Assembly (NCBI GenBank): GCA_900142905.1
Contig: FSRV01000003.1
Location: 558,001-622,000, forward strand
DNA from: Burkholderia sp. GAS332
Lineage (GTDB): Bacteria; Pseudomonadota; Gammaproteobacteria; Burkholderiales; Burkholderiaceae
Reading direction: 5' to 3'
DNA: 64,000 bases
How positions within the stretch are numbered: the stretch's first letter is position 1; every line of letters starts with the position of its first letter. Positions 1 through 7,632 of this stretch are shown here, in pieces. The notes beneath the pieces were generated by a model that saw nothing but the letters and a program-made list of their open reading frames with translations, was not told the DNA's origin and did no database searches. Position numbers and translations under genes: made by a program.

Positions 1-1
1 G

Positions 2-763
2 GAAACCCGCATTACGGGAGAGAGCCTGTTCAACGACGGTGTCGGTGCGGTCATCTTTCTGACCATCCTGGATATTGCTACCGGACGCAGTGAACCGAGC
101 GTTGCCAGCGTGTCGTGGTTTTTTGTCCAGGAAGCGCTTGGCGGGATCGCGCTCGGTTGGCTTCTCGGCTGGGTCGTGTTCCAACTTCTTCGTAAGGTTA
201 ACGATTATCAGGTCGAGGTTCTGCTTTCCGTCGCACTATGCATGGGGTCCTATGCGCTTGCTGACGCGATTCGTATGTCAGGGCCAATCGCCGTGGTGGT
301 CGCCGGGCTGTTCCTGGGTAACAGCGGACGGAGTCCGGCGATGCATGCACGGACACAGGACTATCTGGGGACGTTCTGGCAACTGATCGACGAGCTGCTG
401 AACAGCTTGCTATTTCTGCTGATCGGCCTGGAAATTCTAGCAATCAGGGAGACTGGAACCTATCTCGTCCTCGGACTGGCCGGTATTGCCTGCGTATTGA
501 TCGGGCGGGGCATCAGCGTCCTGATCCCTATCCGGATCATGAGCTTCGTTGTGACTTTCCCGAAGGGCACGATTACACTGCTGACATGGGGTGGCCTGAG
601 GGGCGCCCTTTCGATCGCGCTGGCTTTCCTGCTACCTCAAGGTCCCGAGCACGAGTTGATTCTCACGACCACATAGATCGTTGTAATCTTCTCGATCCTG
701 GTTCAGGGGCTGACGTTCGGTCCACTGCTCAGAAAAATCGTTCCTCCAACGCAGGACATTTGA
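2..763 (+). pseudogene. CPA1 (NhaP-type) Na+/H+ antiporter, 5' end outside window, amber-interrupted
   Basis: Frame 2 is open from the first base and reads GESLFNDGVGAVIF, the hallmark of CPA1 cation/proton antiporters, followed by several hydrophobic helices and the family segment WGGLRGALSIALAF. A TAG at 674-676 stops the frame. Immediately after it the same frame continues IVVIFSILVQGLTFG up to a TGA at 761-763, which is the expected last helix. Family members usually have Tyr where the TAG sits, so one substitution explains the stop. The protein would exchange Na+ or K+ for H+ across the inner membrane. As written it lacks about 28 C-terminal residues and is probably inactive, unless the base is a sequencing error. 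Confidence 0.8.
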
Positions 764-884
764 TCACCTGCAAACTTTCGCCGACGTCGGTACTCCCTTG
801 GCGCGCCCACCACGTGCGATCCGGTACCGTGCGCAGCCGTCGAAAACGCGTGGCAGGATTCGTTTACGATTTGGCATAGGTCGG

Positions 885-1370
885 CTGCTACGACCGCAAC
901 CAGCTCCCACTCGTGCGCTTTAACGTCGGCAACCAACGGCAATACAGGTTCATCACGTTCGCCCGTCCTACGATGACCGCGCACACGCTGTCGTACGCGC
1001 TCCGAGTAGACGCGCCACGGTGACAATCGGCCAGATGACCTGGTTCGCGTTCATGAACTCGAACCCTTGTCGGGCACAGTCCCGGTCTCCGGGGCGAACC
1101 AGGACGCGGCTTTTGACAATATGTCTCGCTCAAGCTTGAGTTGCCAGTCATCGCGACGCAGCCGCGTCAGTTCCTCGCGCTCCACCGTGGTCAGCCCGTC
1201 GTGACGCTTACCAGTGTCGCGATCGGCCTGCGCGACCTGGTTGTGGATGGTCTGCGCCGTCGGATCGAATTCATTCGACAGGTGCTCGGGTTTCCGCCCC
1301 GCATGCACCGGTTCGATCATCCGTGCCCGGAATTCCGTCAGGTACGGGGGCGATGCCTCTGCGTGATGAA
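885..1370 (-). pseudogene. IS3-family transposase relic (orfA plus a scrap of orfB)
   Basis: On the minus strand 1051-1356 encodes a recognisable IS3-type OrfA: a sequence resembling EFRARMIEPVHAGR, then TIHNQVAQADRDTG, RHDGLTTVEREELTRLRRD and a helix ending in KAASWFAPETG. A stop at 1051 follows. About 25 bases further, in another frame, come residues FMNANQVIWPIVTVARLLG, which match the start of the OrfB integrase. The rest of OrfB with its DDE residues is missing. Many family-conserved residues in OrfA are changed and no start is evident. No terminal repeats were found, so this is an old, decayed copy that cannot move. Confidence 0.75.
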
Positions 1371-1431
1371 TACCTCCTGTTCCAAAGTAGAGGTATCCGC
1401 GAAACCGGATCAACTCCACTTCGATGGTCAA

Positions 1432-1904
1432 TCGTATGGCTTGCTCCCACCGTTGCGGGATGCCGCGGGCCGTTACACGCGATAAGCGATCAGTGCCCCT
1501 GTGAGATAGACACCGTCGTGGTCTAAAACATGCATCGTCTCGACCGGAGAAAACCGGGCCGCGCTACGATGGATCGCGCTAGACACGCCACAGTCCGGAA
1601 TCTAAAAAGCCTAACACAAGATCGCACTCGTTCAGACCGTCCCTTGCTGGTGGTCGGTACCTCTAGCAGGGGATAGTTGCTAAGTCTGTCCTAAGAATGG
1701 GGCGTTATGCTCAAAGAGCAATTTTCCACCGCGTCCGCTGAACGCCGCGATCCGGCAGGTTGAAAACTCCCTAAACCACGCGCAGACCTGCCAGCATCCG
1801 GTTGAAAAAGAGCGGGCCGGCGAATGGCCACTTCACGTCGGCATCTTCCGTCAGCCGTGCCGTCTGGCCGACCCGTCGTGCAGCCAAAGCCGGGAGTGGA
1901 GACC
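1432..1904. other. Non-coding stretch without a recognisable gene
   Basis: I see no supported gene here. The region separates the IS3 relic from the stress-type gene and contains only short, overlapping frames with no family resemblance. The last 15 bases hold the Shine-Dalgarno sequence GGGAGTGGAG for the gene starting at 1905. Confidence 0.5.
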
Positions 1905-2405
1905 ATGACATCCTACAATATTATGATTGTGACGTTTGACGATCACTACGCCGTCAAAGGTGTTATGCGGCGGTTGGTTGACGCCGGCGTCAATGTCGAA
2001 AGGTTTAGTGTTGTCGCTAGAGACGATCCCAATTGTCAAACAGATCAATGCGACACCCGCGGTACCTTTTGGGGCGATTTATCGGACGTCCTGTCCGACC
2101 GAGTGGTTTTGACTCTTCCCGCCATCGGTTTAGTCGTTGTGCTTGGACATGTTGTTACGACGCTCGTCTCAGTGAACGAAACCATGCCTGACCGCCAAGT
2201 CGGAAATGGAGGTCTCTCAGCCCTCGGCACGGCATTTTTTCACTATGGGCTTCCAAAGGACAGTGCGGCCGACTGCGAAGCAGCTGTGAGCGCTAACCGA
2301 TTGCTCGTCATCGGCTATGGGACGGAAAAGGAAATGGAGCATGCCGCAGCGATACTGGTAAAGGCGGCCGTCTCTCCAGGAATTGTGATGCACGAGGGGG
2401 TATAG
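1905..2405 (+). CDS. General-stress/DUF1269-like small membrane protein
   Basis: 166 residues. The start at 1905 is chosen because GGAGTGGAG lies just upstream and the product then begins MTSYNIMIVTFDDH, a ferredoxin-like start (a beta strand, then a helix beginning AVKGVMRRL). The longer frame from 1824 has no ribosome site. The middle holds a hydrophobic hairpin (residues about 75-95, LTLPAIGLVVVLGHVV). The C-terminal part has GGLSALGTAFFHYGLPKDS and a strand reading LLVIGYGT, the layout of DUF1269/GSP17M-like proteins, which are linked to stress responses in burkholderias. Biochemical function is unknown. It is flanked by mobile elements on both sides. Confidence 0.65.
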   Translation: MTSYNIMIVTFDDHYAVKGVMRRLVDAGVNVERFSVVARDDPNCQTDQCDTRGTFWGDLSDVLSDRVVLTLPAIGLVVVLGHVVTTLVSVNETMPDRQVGNGGLSALGTAFFHYGLPKDSAADCEAAVSANRLLVIGYGTEKEMEHAAAILVKAAVSPGIVMHEGV

Positions 2406-2518
2406 CGGGCTGAAGCCACCCATGAAATCGTCTGGACCAGCGCGGAACAGGCGGACTTTCGAGAGCGGGCAGATGCGAGCCAAAAGCAAGATATGGAAAT
2501 GCCCGACGTAGGCCGAAT

Positions 2519-2580
2519 TAAAAGTGTCACCGACCGGACCTTGAAGCATCGGGCCGACGCGCCGCTGAAGTGACACTTTT
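2519..2580. repeat. Imperfect inverted repeat AAAAGTGTCA / TGACACTTTT
   Basis: The ten-base words AAAAGTGTCA (about 2519) and TGACACTTTT (about 2571) face each other about 40 bases apart just upstream of the IS6 element. They look like termini of a lost insertion sequence or a solo end. No transposase belongs to them in this window. Confidence 0.35.
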
Positions 2581-2621
2581 GCTTGCAGTCGGAACGAAAT
2601 AAGGCTGTCACTTCGCATAAA

Positions 2622-3448
2622 GGCGTTGTCAGGTTGCGTGGCCTGTCGGATAAGATGGGGCGATGAAAAAATCGAAATCGCTCTATCACGGTCACCGTTT
2701 CCCGGCTGGTGCCATCAGCTGCGCTGTTCGATGGTATTTCCGTTTCCAGTTGAGCCTGCGCGACATCGAGGAACTGCTTTTCGAGCGCGGCGTGATCGTG
2801 ACATACGAGACCATCCGATGCTGGTGCGACAAGTTTGGTAAGGGCTTTGCTCATCGAGTGAAAGCAGTGCGATGCAAGCCGGGTAGTACGTGGCATCTCG
2901 ACAAGATGTTCGTCACGCTTCGTGGCGAACCGTATCTGTTATGGCGGGCTGTGGACGAGCACGGTGCAGAACTCGACATCCTGGTGCAAAAGCGGCGCGA
3001 CAAGGCCGCCGCCAAACGCTTCTTCAAGCGCGTGCTGCGTTCTAGCCCGGTACCTCGCAAGATCGTCACCGATCAGTTACGCAGCTATCCGGCGGCAAAA
3101 GCTGAGATCCCGGAGCTTGCGAACGTGAAGCACGTGTTCGTCGAAGCGGCAGGCCGGCTGAACAACCGCGCAGAGAACAGCCACCAACCGACACGCGAAC
3201 GCGAGCGGCGAATGCGCGGTTTTCGAGACCCCAAACGCACACAGAAATTTCTCTCTTGCCTCGGGCCGATCCGGCAACATTTCGCGCTTAAGCGGCATCT
3301 GCTGCGTGCTTCACTCTATCGCAAAAAGCTCGCCTCACGGTTCGCTGCCTCGCGCGAATTCACCGAAGTTACCCGAAATCCGTCCGCTTTATAAACGTTC
3401 GGGATGCCGACTTTCATTGCGTCAAACTCCAGGCAAGTTGACAATGCC
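2622..3448 (+). mobile_element. IS6-family insertion sequence (827 bp)
   Basis: The left end begins GGCGTTGTCAGGTTGC at 2622. The right end, read inward on the minus strand from 3448, is GGCATTGTCAACTTGC; the two agree at 13 of 16 positions. They bracket a single DDE transposase gene. The 827 bp length is normal for the family. The eight bases outside the left end (CGCATAAA) do not match those outside the right end (TCCATGAG). There is therefore no target-site duplication, as expected if one flank was deleted or exchanged by replicon fusion. Confidence 0.8.
2663..3394 (+). CDS. IS6-family DDE transposase
   Basis: 243 residues. The N-terminal part is helix-turn-helix-like (SLRDIEELLFERGVIVTYET), typical of IS6/IS26 transposases. 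The catalytic triad is visible: D80 in WHLDKMF, D137 in VTDQLRSY and E171 in NNRAENSHQ. The gene fills its element and lies between the terminal repeats at 2622 and 3448. It should catalyse replicative transposition and cointegrate formation. It appears full-length and intact. Confidence 0.9.
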   Translation: MKKSKSLYHGHRFPAGAISCAVRWYFRFQLSLRDIEELLFERGVIVTYETIRCWCDKFGKGFAHRVKAVRCKPGSTWHLDKMFVTLRGEPYLLWRAVDEHGAELDILVQKRRDKAAAKRFFKRVLRSSPVPRKIVTDQLRSYPAAKAEIPELANVKHVFVEAAGRLNNRAENSHQPTRERERRMRGFRDPKRTQKFLSCLGPIRQHFALKRHLLRASLYRKKLASRFAASREFTEVTRNPSAL

Positions 3449-3519
3449 TCCATGAGCCATGCGTTTTCCTGTTCGGCCCGCGCGACCGGCGCGAGCGCTT
3501 TTCCTTAGCGTTCAACACT

Positions 3520-3780
3520 TCAAGAGACGCGGCCCTCATTGCGAGACAGCCGGCCGAAACGCCGGCGAGCCCGCGCGATACGGTATCGGTCGAAAACTGT
3601 TTTAGGGAGCCCATGACTGAACGACCAAGACACACGCTCTTTGCCCTCTGGATCGCGATAGGCGCTGCGACCAATTTCGATCTGGACGCGCTCCCTGCGC
3701 GACCCGGTTGTGACCGAGAGCCAGAGCGAGACCAGCGCTATGACAAGCCCGAGCGCGGAGATAATCATCGTTGCGTTCAT
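3520..3780 (-). CDS. Small single-pass membrane protein, unknown function
   Basis: 86 residues beginning MNATMIISALGLVIALVSLWLSV, one N-terminal transmembrane helix, followed by a basic cytoplasmic-type tail rich in Arg. The start has AGGATACAA upstream and is preceded by a GC-rich hairpin (about 3790-3815). It is the last gene of the minus-strand series starting at 7443. I do not recognise a family. Confidence 0.55.
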   Translation of the reverse strand: MNATMIISALGLVIALVSLWLSVTTGSRRERVQIEIGRSAYRDPEGKERVSWSFSHGLPKTVFDRYRIARARRRFGRLSRNEGRVS

Positions 3781-3819
3781 TTGTATCCTAGCTGCGGCCG
3801 GAGCCGCTTTTCCGATTCG

Positions 3820-4101
3820 TTAGTTGGCAGACGCTGCGCGGCCAGCCAACTCGGCTAGCTTCTCGATGACCTTCGCCCGCGGCTGGCCAAGAACGACCGT
3901 TCCAGCGCAATCGGCGCGGCCACCTGAAAGCCTCATGATGTATGAATCACGGCGCGAGAACAGCGCCAAAGGGTCACGCTCGATGGTCGCCGACGAGCCA
4001 TCAACGAAAGTCACGATAATTCGTTCACCCTCACTGTCAGGCGTCACGTCGCGCACCCCTGGAATAGCAGTCAGGTCGGTGCCAACCTCAATCATGCGCA
4101 T
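3820..4101 (-). CDS. Hypothetical protein, soluble, 93 aa
   Basis: The sequence is acidic, with a strand-rich first half (RIIVTFVDGSSATIERDPL) and a helix near the C-terminus. Start ATG at 4101 is preceded by CGGAAAAGCAGAT, matching the AGGAAAA-type ribosome sites of its neighbours. Spacing to the next gene is about 40 bases. No family is recognised, but the coding signal is consistent and the reading frame is not a shadow of a better one. Confidence 0.6.
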   Translation of the reverse strand: MRMIEVGTDLTAIPGVRDVTPDSEGERIIVTFVDGSSATIERDPLALFSRRDSYIMRLSGGRADCAGTVVLGQPRAKVIEKLAELAGRAASAN

Positions 4102-4116
4102 ATCTGCTTTTCCGAC

Positions 4117-4608
4117 CTATCGTTGAACGATAATATTCGCTGTCGGGCGCGATTGACGCGCCGCTCGCACAGCGTCCATCCACGATGGGAATGCACCGCG
4201 TGATCCGAACACCATCGTGCTTGCCGGGGTTGACGTGACGGTGAAAGACCACGCACCGCCAGCGAGCTGAAACACTTGGATGAAATTGTCGGGAAGTTCC
4301 ACTTCGTGCATACCGGCGTAGATGCCAAGGTTCTCACCGCCATCTCTCACACGTTCACCGATATCGAAATCGGACGGGTGCCGTCCTTGGAGCAAATGTG
4401 TTACGTGCTCGCTGTCGTCCAGATCGCCACGCTGCAATACATCGATAAATACGTCCGGCAAGCGATCTGCGGTTTCAGCGGCCAACGCGTTTGGCTCGCT
4501 CATGTACACGCCAACGTTATCATCGAAACCTACGACATAGGGATAGGGTGCGCCGCTCACCGGATCATCGCTCGCCTCGAAGTGAAACAAGTGGATAGCC
4601 TTTCTCAC
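4117..4608 (-). CDS. Hypothetical protein, 163 aa
   Basis: Starts with GTG at 4608 behind AAGGAAA. The product is acidic, with PYPYVVGFDDNVGVYMSE near the start and a C-terminal beta/hydrophobic part (GAWSFTVTSTPASTMVFG). The intergenic hairpin GCCGGC-gag-GCCGGC lies just upstream. Function is unknown. It belongs to the same run of small genes as its neighbours. Confidence 0.6.
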   Translation of the reverse strand: MRKAIHLFHFEASDDPVSGAPYPYVVGFDDNVGVYMSEPNALAAETADRLPDVFIDVLQRGDLDDSEHVTHLLQGRHPSDFDIGERVRDGGENLGIYAGMHEVELPDNFIQVFQLAGGAWSFTVTSTPASTMVFGSRGAFPSWMDAVRAARQSRPTANIIVQR

Positions 4609-4652
4609 GATGCATTTCCTTGTGCCGGCCTCGCCGGCTTTTCCGTGGTTTT

Positions 4653-5057
4653 TCAGAACGGCGCAATCTGACGCTCGCTCGCGATTTGGCTGAGCAATTG
4701 CAAGAACATGTGATTCATCTGAAAGTGAGCGAAATTGCTGTTCTCGGGTATCGCCACCATGTCCAAAACCACGAACGATGTATGCGTGTTCTCAGCCGCG
4801 ACTCGAAGGGTCCGCTGCTGACGAAGAAGCCCTGCGAGGCCGACACCGACGCCGTTTCGCAGCATGCGGCAGAGGTTATCGGCGTTCCGTTCCTCCGGCT
4901 CCAAGTCGGGCTCGACAGCTTTTTCTAGCGCGTCCAGTGGAACCATCGTGGATTCGCCTTTGATTGCTAGAGGCGTTGCGCTGAGCATCGCGTGGACAAA
5001 GCGATACTCCATCGCGCACAACCCCAAATCCTCTGAAAGTACCGATAGTGCCGTCAT
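4653..5057 (-). CDS. Hypothetical protein, 134 aa
   Basis: ATG at 5057 is preceded by AGGAAAAGCA. The protein is mainly helical with a central stretch RNADNLCRMLRNGVGVGLAGLL and a C-terminal segment containing FVVLDMVAIPENSNFAHFQM. No signal peptide or membrane segment is obvious. No family is recognised. It sits in the run of small minus-strand genes. Confidence 0.55.
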   Translation of the reverse strand: MTALSVLSEDLGLCAMEYRFVHAMLSATPLAIKGESTMVPLDALEKAVEPDLEPEERNADNLCRMLRNGVGVGLAGLLRQQRTLRVAAENTHTSFVVLDMVAIPENSNFAHFQMNHMFLQLLSQIASERQIAPF

Positions 5058-5066
5058 TTGCTTTTC

Positions 5067-5273
5067 CTATTCCAGTTCGACTACGCCGGACTGCCAGTGC
5101 TCATGTCGTCCGAGTTTCACCCGTTCCGCCGCGTCCGCGATCTCCAACAAAGCGCTCGCCAGCGCTCGCAGATTGGCCGGATAAATGTCTTGCCCGTTCC
5201 CCATCGGGGAGTCGAGAGTGACGAGCGGCACACCGTTCCGATCCTTGTATAGCCTGTATTCAAGTCGCTTCAT
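5067..5273 (-). CDS. Hypothetical protein, 68 aa
   Basis: I place the start at 5273 (MKRLEYRLYKDRNGVPLV) because AGGAAAA precedes it at good spacing; the upstream extension to 5375 has no ribosome site. The first half looks like a short beta sheet with a phosphate-like loop (DSPMGNGQDIYP) and the second half is a helix (LRALASALLEIADAAERVKL). Nine bases separate it from the next gene. Function is unknown. Confidence 0.55.
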   Translation of the reverse strand: MKRLEYRLYKDRNGVPLVTLDSPMGNGQDIYPANLRALASALLEIADAAERVKLGRHEHWQSGVVELE

Positions 5274-5442
5274 ATCGCAATTTTCCTGCTTGCATCGCGC
5301 AACCGGCGCGAGCGCCTTTCCTACTGCTTTCCCAGGTGGCAAATGACGATCACCAACACCAGCCCGACAAGCCAAGCACCCCTATATGGGGCGCGGTTGC
5401 GTGATGTTTGTGTTTGATGCTCTTGCATGTGGCCTTTCCGAC

Positions 5443-5682
5443 CTACCAGTCCGCACGGTTGAATACGATCAGCGCTGTACCCGCTGGATCGGCTGCCTTA
5501 TACGCAACCCGCTGGCGATTCAATATCAGTTGCAACTCTGCCCATTGAAGATCGGAAACCATCGTTTCCCAAATTCCTTGCGCGCTCTGCGACGGCCCCG
5601 CCGCACCAATCAACCCGGCGGCGAGGAATCGGTTCATTTGATCGCCACTCATTTCCAGATCTACTTGTCCCGGAGTAACCAT
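5443..5682 (-). CDS. Hypothetical protein, 79 aa
   Basis: Start at 5682 behind AGGAAAAGGA; the frame upstream overlaps fic and is not used. The protein has a Gly/Ala-rich stretch (FLAAGLIGAAGPSQSAQG) and a C-terminal strand TALIVFNRADW. It begins 20 bases after the fic stop, suggesting co-transcription. No family is recognised. Confidence 0.5.
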   Translation of the reverse strand: MVTPGQVDLEMSGDQMNRFLAAGLIGAAGPSQSAQGIWETMVSDLQWAELQLILNRQRVAYKAADPAGTALIVFNRADW

Positions 5683-5701
5683 ATGCTGTCCTTTTCCTCG
5701 G

Positions 5702-6502
5702 TTATGGCCGAAAACTCGGCGACGGCGGCGCGTTGTTCGATTCACGCCCTTGGCGTAACCCGAGCAGGTCGAGGTACGTATCAAGTGACCGCTGCACTGA
5801 TTCCGCAACCAGCCGCGTGATGTCGCTGCAGTCGCCACTGACGCAGGCCTCGTCCAGCGCGTCGTAATAGGCAAGCCGGTCTTCCTTGCGGATGATCGCC
5901 GGGGGGTAGCCGTCCTTCATCAACTCGAAGTTCAGCAGTAGTCGTCCCGTCCGACCGTTGCCATCGACAAACGGATGGATTTTCACGAAACGCGTGTGTA
6001 ACTCCGCCGCGCGCTCGACCGGGTGCATGGCTCCGGCCGTCGCGTACCACTCGATCAGCGCGGCCATTTCGGTCGCCAGATGAAGGAAGTCAGGCGGAGT
6101 CGTGCTCGCCCCCGCAATCACGACATTCTCGCGGCGGTAACGGCCCGCCTGGCTGTCATCGATGCCCTTCAACACGAGCCCGTGGATATTGCGGATTTGC
6201 CATTCCGATAGCGCCTCGGCCTTCGAGACGATGTCCTCGACATAGAGGATCGCGTCGCGGTGGTTCGTCGCCTCGAAATGCTCCCGAAGGGACTTCCCGC
6301 CGACCGTGATGCCTTCGAGTACCACTTTGGTCTCGCGCAGCGTCAAGGTGTTGCCCTCGATCGCATTCGAATGATACGTCCACTCCAGCACCAACTTCTC
6401 GCGCAGAGACGCGACCGTGTGCTGAGGAAGCGGGCGCGCAGCGTCCAGCGTCGCCTTGTCGGCATCGATCGTCTTCAGCAGCGCGGCAGATTGATTCGGC
6501 AT
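5702..6502 (-). CDS. Fic-family protein (AMP transferase type) with built-in inhibitory helix
   Basis: 266 residues. The Fic signature HPFVDGNGRTGR is complete at about residues 176-187, including the catalytic His and the Asp and Arg that hold the nucleotide. The autoinhibitory motif S-x-x-x-E-G is present near the N-terminus (SNAIEG, residues 45-50), so this is a self-contained class II type enzyme not needing a separate antitoxin. Such proteins usually attach AMP from ATP to Ser/Thr/Tyr of target proteins. A small HTH-like gene and a recombinase-like gene lie directly upstream on the same strand. Target unknown; it may act as a toxin-like or regulatory module of the element. Confidence 0.85.
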   Translation of the reverse strand: MPNQSAALLKTIDADKATLDAARPLPQHTVASLREKLVLEWTYHSNAIEGNTLTLRETKVVLEGITVGGKSLREHFEATNHRDAILYVEDIVSKAEALSEWQIRNIHGLVLKGIDDSQAGRYRRENVVIAGASTTPPDFLHLATEMAALIEWYATAGAMHPVERAAELHTRFVKIHPFVDGNGRTGRLLLNFELMKDGYPPAIIRKEDRLAYYDALDEACVSGDCSDITRLVAESVQRSLDTYLDLLGLRQGRESNNAPPSPSFRP

Positions 6503-6559
6503 TTGTCTCTCGAAGCAAAGTTCGTGCGTTCAATATATACCCCCATTGGGGGGGGCATA
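6503..6559 (-). promoter_or_regulatory. C/G palindrome upstream of fic
   Basis: The 57-base gap between the small HTH-like gene and fic contains CCCCCATT-GGGGGG (about 6541-6556) next to the AT-rich ATATATACC. It could be an operator or a hairpin in the fic leader. The distance to the fic start (about 40 bases) suits either. Confidence 0.35.
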
Positions 6560-6784
6560 TCAAGTCTTACTTGCGTCCCATACCAAAATCTCGCGGATAT
6601 ATGCCCAGACTACCTCAGGCATGTTCCGAAAGTCGGTCGTCTCCGCTGGTGCGAGCCACTTGTCCAGAGTCTTCTCCGGCACGCTGATTCGCTTGGCGAA
6701 GCCTGCGCGCGTCAGGCCGAGCCTATGGATCGCATCGCGCAGAAATTCCTGCTGTGAGACCACCACGGGTTTCCTCCCGCCCAT
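6560..6784 (-). CDS. Small helix-turn-helix-like protein
   Basis: 74 residues. The segment FLRDAIHRLGLTRAGFAKRI followed by SVPEKTLDKWLAP reads like an XRE/YdaS-type helix-turn-helix, so DNA binding is likely. Its start codon shares one base with the stop of the upstream recombinase-like gene (TGATG), indicating coupled translation. It may regulate the fic gene that follows 57 bases downstream. No close family name can be given. Confidence 0.6.
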   Translation of the reverse strand: MGGRKPVVVSQQEFLRDAIHRLGLTRAGFAKRISVPEKTLDKWLAPAETTDFRNMPEVVWAYIREILVWDASKT

Positions 6785-7443
6785 CAGATCACCCCGCTCA
6801 CGATCGACGACAACCGCACAGGATCACCTTCAACCAAGTTCTTAACGGCAGATAGGCTGGAAACTCCAATCAATTGCTGTATGAGTTTTAGCGAGCGCCC
6901 ATCGCGGTGCAGTCTGACCGCGAACGTGCGGCGCGCTGCGCTGGCATTGCCATGCTCGATGCCCGCTTGCAGATGAAGTCTGCGCACGATTTCTGTCAAA
7001 GATTCGCACGAGTAACTGACCGCGCCTGCAGGCGTGATCCGGCGCGTGAACGCGAAGGGCTCGCCTTCGCCGGTCAGGAATAAGGGACTATTTGGATCGA
7101 GCCCGCAATACGCTGCGGGGCTAGTTGTTACGCCATGTCGAACCACAAGTCGATACGCCAAATAGTCGTCAATCGCCGTGCATATCTTGCTGCTCGCCCA
7201 TATCAACGGGCGAGGCTTGCCGTTGAACGCGATTTCGGCTCGCAGAAGGGTTTCTGTCCGGACGTGGCCATTCGCAGAGAGGTAATCCGACACCATCAGT
7301 TTCGCGACTTCGTTAGGCGTGAGCCCGGTTCCGTAGAACACGAGTAGCAACGCGACATCGCGTGCGGTGTTTTGTCCGGTTACAGCGGCGACTTTCAGCG
7401 CGTGACGGACCTGATGATGCTCAACAACGGGGGATTTTGCCAT
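6784..7443 (-). CDS. Tyrosine-recombinase-like protein lacking catalytic residues
   Basis: 219 residues with the layout of a lambda-integrase catalytic domain: VALLLVFYGTGLTPNEVAKLM corresponds to the first arginine box, and ASAARRTFAVRLH followed by KLIQQLIGVSSLSA corresponds to the H-x-x-R and Tyr boxes. The usual catalytic residues are absent: TGLTPNE has no Arg where active enzymes have one, the box-2 His is Ser, the later GH is GV, and no Tyr follows. It is therefore unlikely to recombine DNA and may bind DNA as a regulator. It heads the small-gene/fic series. Confidence 0.65.
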   Translation of the reverse strand: MAKSPVVEHHQVRHALKVAAVTGQNTARDVALLLVFYGTGLTPNEVAKLMVSDYLSANGHVRTETLLRAEIAFNGKPRPLIWASSKICTAIDDYLAYRLVVRHGVTTSPAAYCGLDPNSPLFLTGEGEPFAFTRRITPAGAVSYSCESLTEIVRRLHLQAGIEHGNASAARRTFAVRLHRDGRSLKLIQQLIGVSSLSAVKNLVEGDPVRLSSIVSGVI

Positions 7444-7580
7444 CCTGTAATGCGAACCAGAGTGATTGCGTTACGAGGAAGTATGAATGCTAAAAGCGTC
7501 TGATGCAACGACCGATCGCGACCTCGTTCACTTTTTCCTCGGAAAAACACGCCCCCGCATCGGAGCTGCGTCTGCACACA

Positions 7581-7613
7581 AAAAAATAGCCCACCGTTCC
7601 GAAGAAAGCGTGG
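7581..7613 (-). terminator. Intrinsic terminator closing the DNA-modification operon
   Basis: Read on the minus strand, CAGCCCACGC and GGTGGGCTA form a stem around TTTCTTCGGAAC, directly followed by TTTTTTT. It lies 20 bases after the stop of the DpdA-like gene and ends the long minus-strand unit that starts near 19.9 kb. Confidence 0.85.
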
Positions 7614-7632
7614 GCTGGGTCGAGGAAATTGA

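Noticed and set aside
846..1020. Plus-strand frame reading CYDRNQLPLVRFNVGNQR over the IS3 relic
   Set aside because: No start or family match; the minus strand of the adjoining segment clearly encodes transposase remnants, so this is probably a shadow frame.
2315..2896. 193-codon minus-strand frame across the left end of the IS6 element
   Set aside because: It spans the terminal repeat and opposes the transposase start; no start signal or domain.
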